Shown here in pieces: positions 59,188-64,000 of a stretch of DNA of 64,000 bases. A program made the position numbers and the translations under genes. Under the pieces are notes generated by a model. The model was not told the origin of the DNA. It searched no databases and was given only the letters and a program-made list of their open reading frames with translations. The stretch spans positions 193,501 through 257,500 of the forward strand of contig NZ_CP053564.1 of NCBI RefSeq assembly GCF_013155125.1. The letters are read 5' to 3'. This stretch comes from Pseudonocardia broussonetiae (GTDB taxonomy: Bacteria > Actinomycetota > Actinomycetes > Mycobacteriales > Pseudonocardiaceae). The stretch's first letter is position 1. The number at the start of each line of letters is the position of its first letter.

Positions 59188-60174
59188 TCAGGTCTGGTCG
59201 CCACTCGTGGTGAAGGTGCCGTTGGTGCCGTTCGGGAAGAAGCCGCCGGAGCCGGCCTCCTCCGGGGTGAGGTACACGATGTTGTGGACCTGGAAGACGT
59301 CGCGCGAGAACGCGATGCCGTTGGCGTCGGTCGGCACGATGTTGCTGTTGCCGTCGTCGTCGGTGATGCCCTGGTCGAGGTCGTCGGGCCCGTCGAGGCT
59401 GTCGCGGGCGTCGGAGATGGCGTTCGCGGCGTCCTCCAGGCCCTTGGCCAGCAGGACGGTGCGCACGAGGCCCGCGTGGTAGGCCTCGACCGCGAGGATG
59501 CCCGCGGCGGCCTCGAGGAAGGTCTTGTTGCTGATCAGGGCGGCGGCGCCCTTGTAGGCCGTGACGCCCACGTCCTCGAACACGAACGCGCCGAGCAGGA
59601 AGTTGTCCTCGTTGGCGTAGACGTCGAACGTCTCGCCGGGCTGGATCAGGCCGGCGGCCGTGGCCGCGGCGGAGAAGGCCGCCTCGATGTCGATCTCCGG
59701 GCGCGCGACCTTGGCGTCGCCGAGCGCGGCGCGCAGGAAGTCGACGTGCGCGCGCTCGTCGTTGGCGATCTCCTCGGCGTACTGCCGGGCGAGCTTCGAC
59801 TCGAACTCGACCTGGCGGCCGCCGGTGACGCCGCCGAGCTTGCCGACGCCGTCGATCTGCGAGTCCTTGAGGCCCTCACCGAAGGCGCCGCGGAGGTAGA
59901 ACTCGGCCTCGAGGTACTCGAGGTTGAGGGCGAAGTTGAGGACCGCGGCGTCGGTGACGGCGCCGTCGTCGCCGCCGTCGGACGCGAACGCCGAGCCGGA
60001 CAGCGCGAGGCCGCCGCCGGCGACACCCGCCACGCCGAGACCGGTCAGGCCGGCCGCGCGCAGGAAGCGGCGCCGGTCGACGGCGTTCTCCGAGCTGCGG
60101 TTGATGGCCTCGCGCACGAACGCCTTGCTGAACCCTTCGAACACTGCGATCTCCTCGATGCGATGTGCGTCCAT
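59188..60174 (-). CDS. Tat-exported ferritin-like protein
   Basis: A 328-residue protein. Residues about 33-68 form a twin-arginine signal: [13 protein letters not shown], a hydrophobic segment, and ASA-type ending SAFA. The mature part is a ferritin-like four-helix domain (PF13668): [14 protein letters not shown] supplies a Glu pair, [13 protein letters not shown] holds E-x2-H, and [11 protein letters not shown] another. It may bind a di-metal centre outside the cell; relatives are linked to desiccation or oxidative stress. ATG 60174 leaves a 30-residue cytosolic stretch before the signal, which is unusual. Confidence 0.87.
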   Translation of the reverse strand: MDAHRIEEIAVFEGFSKAFVREAINRSSENAVDRRRFLRAAGLTGLGVAGVAGGGLALSGSAFASDGGDDGAVTDAAVLNFALNLEYLEAEFYLRGAFGEGLKDSQIDGVGKLGGVTGGRQVEFESKLARQYAEEIANDERAHVDFLRAALGDAKVARPEIDIEAAFSAAATAAGLIQPGETFDVYANEDNFLLGAFVFEDVGVTAYKGAAALISNKTFLEAAAGILAVEAYHAGLVRTVLLAKGLEDAANAISDARDSLDGPDDLDQGITDDDGNSNIVPTDANGIAFSRDVFQVHNIVYLTPEEAGSGGFFPNGTNGTFTTSGDQT

Positions 60175-60312
60175 GAACGACCCGCGCTGGGGTGCGGGTC
60201 GCGGCACAGCAGTGCCGCCGTTCGGGTCAACGAGATCCGTCGCGGCGCCGGTACGGCCACGCACCGTGAACGAAGTCCTTGAGCGCGCCGGTCAGCGGGC
60301 GCAGCGCGCCGG

Positions 60313-61005
60313 TCAGCGGGCGCGCAGCGCCCCGGCGACGACGTCCACGTCGTGCGGGTAGGTGATCTTGATGTTGCGCGGGTCGCCCGCGACGCCGTGC
60401 ACGGCGAGCCCCGGCGCGAACCGCTCCACGCACGACGCCGTGTCGGTGCCGGCGAACCCCTCGGCCGCGGCGCGCTCGTAGGCGGCCAGCAGCGGGGCGG
60501 CGCGGAAGCCCTGCGGCGTCTGCACGGCGGTGAGGCGCACCGGCGCCGAGAGCGTGGCGCCGTCGGCGACCGCGAGGTCGCTGCGCACCAGCCCGGGCAC
60601 CGCTCCCCCGGACGCGCGGGCGACGCGCAGCACCTCCGCCACCAGCGCGGGCCCGACGAGCGGCCGCGCCCCGTCGTGGACCAGCACGACGTCGACCTCG
60701 CCGCTGCCGATCCGCCCGGCGAGGGCCCGCAGCCCGGCCAGCTCCGACGCCTGGCGCGTGGCACCGCCGTCGACGACCTCCACGGCGTGGTCCACCTCGT
60801 GGTCGAGCAGCCGGCGGACGTGCCCGTGGTCCTCGGGGCGCACCACCAGCACCACCGGGCCGACGCCGGGCGCACCGGCGAGCGCGTCCACCGACCAGGC
60901 CAGCACCGAGCGCCCCGCCACGGGCAGGTACACCTTGTTCCGGTCGGCGCCGACCCGGCTGCCGCTGCCCCCGGCCAGCACCAACGCCGCCGCACCCACC
61001 CGCAC
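60313..61005 (-). CDS. ispD: 2-C-methyl-D-erythritol 4-phosphate cytidylyltransferase
   Basis: A 230-residue nucleotidyltransferase of the MEP isoprenoid pathway. LAGGSGSRVGADRNKVYLPV near 10-29 binds CTP with the conserved Arg and Lys. VLVHDGARPLV near 106 holds the metal Asp, and TPQGFR and NIKITYPHDV finish the substrate site. It makes CDP-methylerythritol. The usual fusion or pairing with ispF is absent in the window. GTG 61005 follows a GATACT -10 box by 6 nt. Confidence 0.9.
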   Translation of the reverse strand: MRVGAAALVLAGGSGSRVGADRNKVYLPVAGRSVLAWSVDALAGAPGVGPVVLVVRPEDHGHVRRLLDHEVDHAVEVVDGGATRQASELAGLRALAGRIGSGEVDVVLVHDGARPLVGPALVAEVLRVARASGGAVPGLVRSDLAVADGATLSAPVRLTAVQTPQGFRAAPLLAAYERAAAEGFAGTDTASCVERFAPGLAVHGVAGDPRNIKITYPHDVDVVAGALRAR

Positions 61006-61011
61006 CGCGCC

Positions 61012-61017
61012 AGTATC
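61012..61017 (-). promoter_or_regulatory. -10 box of ispD
   Basis: GATACT on the minus strand ends 6 nt before GTG 61005, predicting a leaderless transcript. Confidence 0.4.
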
Positions 61018-61029
61018 CGCCGTCCTGGT

Positions 61030-61035
61030 TACCGT
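61030..61035 (+). promoter_or_regulatory. -10 box of the divergent SDR gene
   Basis: TACCGT ends 6 nt before ATG 61042, predicting a leaderless transcript. Confidence 0.45.
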
Positions 61036-61041
61036 CGGGTC

Positions 61042-61944
61042 ATGGACCGGTGGACCGCTTCGGACATCCCGCCCCAGACCGGGCGCACGATCGTCGTGAC
61101 GGGGGCCAACAGCGGCATCGGCCTCGCCGCCGCGCGCGAGCTGGCGCGGGCGGGTGCGCGGGTCGTGCTGGCCGTGCGCGACACCGCGAAGGGCGAGGCG
61201 GCCGCCGCGACGCTGCACGGCCTGCCGGGCACCGCCGAGGTCCGCCGGCTCGACCTCGCCGACCTCGCGTCGGTCCGGGAGTTCGCGGCGGGCGTCGACC
61301 ACCCCGTGGACGTGCTCGTCAACAACGCCGGCCTGATGGCCGTGCCGTTCCGGCGCACCGTCGACGGCTTCGAGATGCAGACCGGCACCAACTTCCTCGG
61401 CCACTTCGCGCTCACCGGGCTGCTCCTGCCGCGGCTGACCGACCGCGTCGTGACGCTGTCGAGCGTGGCGCACCGGATCGGCCACCTCGACGTCGACGAC
61501 CTCAACTGGGAGCGCCGCCGCTACCAGCGCTGGCTGGCCTACGGGCAGTCGAAGCTGGCCGACCTGGTCTTCGCCTACGAGCTGCAGCGGCGCTTCGTCG
61601 CGGCGGGCTCGCTGCTGCGCTCGACGGCCGCGCACCCCGGCTACGCCGCCACCAACCTGCAGTCGCGCACCGAGTCGGTGCAGGACCTCGCGATGGGCCT
61701 GCTCAACCGCGTCGTGGCCCAGGGACCCGAGGGCGGGGCGCTCCCGACGCTCTACGCCGCGACCGTCCCCGACCTGCCCGGGGGCTCCTACATCGGCCCC
61801 GACGGGCCCGGGGAGGTCCGCGGCGCGCCGCGTCCGGTGGGCAGCTCGGCGGCCTCGCACGACCGCGCGCTGGGCCGCGCGCTCTGGGAGAGGGCGGAAG
61901 CCCTGACCGGTGTTCGGCCGGATGTCGCATCCGCCGTCGCCTGA
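61042..61944 (+). CDS. Short-chain dehydrogenase, retinol-dehydrogenase/protochlorophyllide-reductase-like
   Basis: A 300-residue SDR. The cofactor loop is TGANSGIG (20-27) with VRDTAKGE after strand 2, suggesting NADP. NNAG lies near 94, SSVAHRIG carries the Ser, and YGQSKLAD the Tyr-x3-Lys. The longer loop DDLNWERRRYQRW is typical of the RDH/WWOX-like group. Substrate unknown. It diverges from ispD with 36 bp between starts. Confidence 0.87.
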   Translation: MDRWTASDIPPQTGRTIVVTGANSGIGLAAARELARAGARVVLAVRDTAKGEAAAATLHGLPGTAEVRRLDLADLASVREFAAGVDHPVDVLVNNAGLMAVPFRRTVDGFEMQTGTNFLGHFALTGLLLPRLTDRVVTLSSVAHRIGHLDVDDLNWERRRYQRWLAYGQSKLADLVFAYELQRRFVAAGSLLRSTAAHPGYAATNLQSRTESVQDLAMGLLNRVVAQGPEGGALPTLYAATVPDLPGGSYIGPDGPGEVRGAPRPVGSSAASHDRALGRALWERAEALTGVRPDVASAVA

Positions 61945-61982
61945 CGAGGTCTCACGCCCGGACGGCGATCACGCACAGTACT

Positions 61983-62006
61983 CTCGACGGAGGTCTCACC
62001 GTCGAG
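61983..62006. terminator. Small hairpin between SDR and LCP genes
   Basis: CTCGACGG (61983-61990) pairs with CCGTCGAG (61999-62006). The word GAGGTCTCAC occurs twice around it (61946 and 61990). It could be a weak terminator or an operator for the next gene. Confidence 0.4.
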
Positions 62007-62112
62007 TGCCGGCGTGACGTCGCGACCCCCGGGCACCGGTGGGAGAGCCACGGGACAACGCGATCGGTCGTCGTGGAAGGGCACGTGCAGAGAGGGCGGG
62101 GGGTGACGCGCA

Positions 62113-64000
62113 GTGGACGAACGGATCCGACCGGGGCGTGACCGCACCCCTCCCCGGACGCCACCGGGCGACACCCCGTGGCCGCGGCGGGCCGAGCGCG
62201 AGCGGCTCGACCAGGAGCGTCGCGAGCAGGAGCGGCGCGACCGCGACCGGCGCGACCGCGAACGCCGCGAGCGCGACCGCGAGCGCCGGGAGCAGGACCG
62301 CCGCGAGCGCGCCCGGGCCCGGGCCGCCGACGGGCGCCCCCCGGTGCCGCCGCGCCGCCGCCCGACCGAGCCCGTGTCCGTCGAGGACCCGACCCGCCCG
62401 GTCGGCCCCCGGGTGCGCGCCGCCGCCGACCGCGCCGCCGCCGACCGCACCGCCACCGACCGCGCCGCCACCGACCGCGCCGCCGACTCCGCGGCCCGCC
62501 GCGCCCGGCGGGAGCGCGACCGCGGCGAGCCCGTCACCCGGATCACCCGCCCGGCCGTGCCCCGCCGTCCCGTCGACGACGGCGACGACCTGCGCACCCG
62601 CCCCGTGCGGCAGTCACCGCCGTCGGCCACGCCCCCGAAGGCCCCGCTGCCGGCGGCGCCGCCGACGAAGGCCCCGCCCGGGAAGGCGGCCGGCGCGAAG
62701 ACCCCGCTCGCGAAGGCCGCGCCGACCGGGAAGACCCCCACGACCCCCGCAGGCGGCAGCCGCCCGGCGGGGAAGGCGTCGACGAGCACCCCCGCCGGCG
62801 CGGTCGCGGCGAGCGCGGCTGCCGAGGCCGACGAGCCCGGCACGGCACGGCCCGAGCGGACCGGCGGCACCCGCCGCCCCACCCCGCCGCCGGTGCGCCG
62901 CACGGGCCGGCGCCGCCCCCGCACCCTGGGCCGCGCCCTGCTCACCACCGCGGCCGCCGCCGTCGCCCCGGGCAGCGGCCACCTCATGCTGCACCGCCGC
63001 CGCACGGGCTGGCTGATCCTCGGCCCGTTCCTGTTCCTCGTCGTCGCGCTCCTGCTGCTCCTGGCCACCCAACGGCGCTCCACGCTGCTCACGCCGCTGC
63101 TGTCGTCGAGCGGGCTGGGCCTGGCCGCGGCCGGCTGCGTGCTGGCCGCGCTGGCCTGGATCGCGGTGATCGTGCGGACCTGGCTGATCTCCCAGCCCCG
63201 TGGCCTCGACAGCACCCGGCGGACCGTCGGCGTCGCCGTCACCACCGCGCTGTGCCTGCTGGTGGCCGCGCCCTTCGGGTTCGCGGCGAACCTCGCCAAC
63301 TCCTCGCGCTCGGTGCTCGGCGAGCTGTTCACCGACGACGCCGACAGCGCCGCGGCGCTCGGCCCGCGCGTCAACCTGCTGCTGGTCGGCAGCGACGCGG
63401 GCCCCGACCGCACCGGCACCCGCACCGACACGATGATGGTCGCGAGCATCGACACGGCGTCGGGCCGCACCACGCTGTTCAGCCTGCCCCGCAACATCGC
63501 CTACGCGCAGTTCCCGCCGGGCTCCCCGATGGCCGAGGAGTTCCCCGACGGCTTCCACGACAGCGCGGAGCCCTCGGGCAACTACTACCTCAACGCCGTC
63601 TACGCCTACGGCCACGAGCACCCCGACCTCGCACCGACGACGCCGACCGACGACCCGGGCCTCAACCTGCTGCACCAGACGGTCTCGTACATGCTCGGGC
63701 TCGAGCTGGACTACTACGTCGAGCTCAACATGGCGGGCTTCGCCGCGATCATCGACTCCCTCGGCGGCGTGCGCGTCGACGTCGGCCCCGAGCGCATCCC
63801 GATCGGCGGCATCAGCCCGACCGGCCGCGCGGTCACGCCGACCGGCTACATCGAGCCCGGGGTCCAGCAGCTGGGCGGCGAGGACGCGCTCGCGTTCGCC
63901 CGCTCGCGCACCAACTCGACCGACTACGTGCGCATGGGCCGCCAGCGCTGCCTGATCCAGAACATCCTCGACCAGAACCAGCCGGCCGAGCTGCTCACGA
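62113..64000 (+). CDS. LytR-CpsA-Psr family cell-wall glycopolymer ligase, 3' end beyond window
   Basis: At least 629 residues. Residues about 27-70 are a charged stretch rich in RE, RD and RR dipeptides, probably coiled or disordered. A Pro/Ala/Lys linker runs to about 275. Three membrane helices (about 299-320, 334-358 and 372-392) precede the LCP domain from about 419: NLLLVGSDAG, RTDTMMVASID, FSLPRN and, further on, FARSRTNSTDYVRMGRQR with the catalytic Arg residues. LCP enzymes move a glycopolymer from its lipid carrier to peptidoglycan. The long cytoplasmic N-terminus and three helices are unusual; most LCPs have one helix. GTG 62113 is inferred from the open frame. Confidence 0.85.
   Translation, partial: MDERIRPGRDRTPPRTPPGDTPWPRRAERERLDQERREQERRDRDRRDRERRERDRERREQDRRERARARAADGRPPVPPRRRPTEPVSVEDPTRPVGPRVRAAADRAAADRTATDRAATDRAADSAARRARRERDRGEPVTRITRPAVPRRPVDDGDDLRTRPVRQSPPSATPPKAPLPAAPPTKAPPGKAAGAKTPLAKAAPTGKTPTTPAGGSRPAGKASTSTPAGAVAASAAAEADEPGTARPERTGGTRRPTPPPVRRTGRRRPRTLGRALLTTAAAAVAPGSGHLMLHRRRTGWLILGPFLFLVVALLLLLATQRRSTLLTPLLSSSGLGLAAAGCVLAALAWIAVIVRTWLISQPRGLDSTRRTVGVAVTTALCLLVAAPFGFAANLANSSRSVLGELFTDDADSAAALGPRVNLLLVGSDAGPDRTGTRTDTMMVASIDTASGRTTLFSLPRNIAYAQFPPGSPMAEEFPDGFHDSAEPSGNYYLNAVYAYGHEHPDLAPTTPTDDPGLNLLHQTVSYMLGLELDYYVELNMAGFAAIIDSLGGVRVDVGPERIPIGGISPTGRAVTPTGYIEPGVQQLGGEDALAFARSRTNSTDYVRMGRQRCLIQNILDQNQPAELLT

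Overview
The window is a chromosome segment of a very high-GC actinobacterium, most likely a Pseudonocardia or close relative in the Pseudonocardiaceae (inference from gene content, not from a marker gene). Supporting signs are GTG and TTG starts, chains of genes overlapping by 4 bp (ATGA, GTGA), -10 boxes ending 6-7 nt before a start codon (leaderless mRNAs), a DUF222/HNH gene with an actinobacterial SOS box, a resuscitation-promoting factor, an MshC-type ligase, F420/LLM flavin enzymes and a MftD-like protein. No rRNA, tRNA, CRISPR, insertion sequence or prophage was recognised.

1-9367 is a surface-glycan or glycolipid island. A minus-strand set of glycosyltransferases (1-2465, cut by the left edge) diverges from a WcbI-like gene and a tightly overlapping plus-strand operon: GT4, MurG-like GT28, GT2, a short acyl-CoA dehydrogenase-like protein, a fused PIG-L deacetylase/NodS-like methyltransferase, and GT2. 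Together they could build, deacetylate, methylate and perhaps acylate an amino-sugar glycan. This is the best candidate for an undescribed system. A pyruvate-oxidase-like enzyme follows. 11229-13046 holds a hairpin and tandem-repeat array in front of an SOS-box-controlled DUF222/HNH nuclease gene.

13288-23939 is catabolic: an XRE regulator, an SDR, a cyclase/TPP-enzyme pair, a PaaX-family repressor, then RidA, cupin, thioesterase, CoA ligase, a 66-residue protein and a fused salicylyl-CoA/2-aminobenzoyl-CoA monooxygenase-reductase. Three operator-like sites of one pattern (CGCAY, 8 nt, GTGYG) link the PaaX gene to two operons. 23944-31153 holds an MshC-like ligase, a small zinc-ribbon membrane protein, a UbiB-type kinase, an Rpf with a long structured leader, and a 1079-residue membrane protein ending in a patatin lipase domain.

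31228-39891 looks like a hydroxycinnamate beta-oxidation locus of the cou type (CoA ligase, hydratase, dehydrogenase, amidohydrolase-type beta-ketoacyl-CoA hydrolase, MarR repressor with a 27-bp operator, MHS transporter) with an added acetoacetyl-CoA-synthetase-like gene and a second PaaX-type regulator. 39885-50390 is mixed: LysR, NTF2-like, MFS, SIMPL lipoprotein, YibE/F, class II aldolase, a DUF5753 XRE/SAM-methyltransferase pair, a membrane-anchored molybdopterin oxidoreductase, DedA, a secreted lipoprotein and a small cysteine-rich protein.

50417-57301 holds reductive pyrimidine or hydantoin catabolism (carbon-nitrogen hydrolase, aminotransferase, dihydropyrimidinase, F420/LLM enzyme) and an orphan MftD-like flavoprotein. 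57302-58798 is a gene-free island of short GC-rich repeats. The right end carries TatA, a Tat-exported ferritin-like protein, IspD, an SDR and the start of a large LytR-CpsA-Psr protein. Two copies of one 46-bp palindrome (34896 and 53587), one of them inside a coding sequence, suggest a small mobile or REP-like element in this genome.
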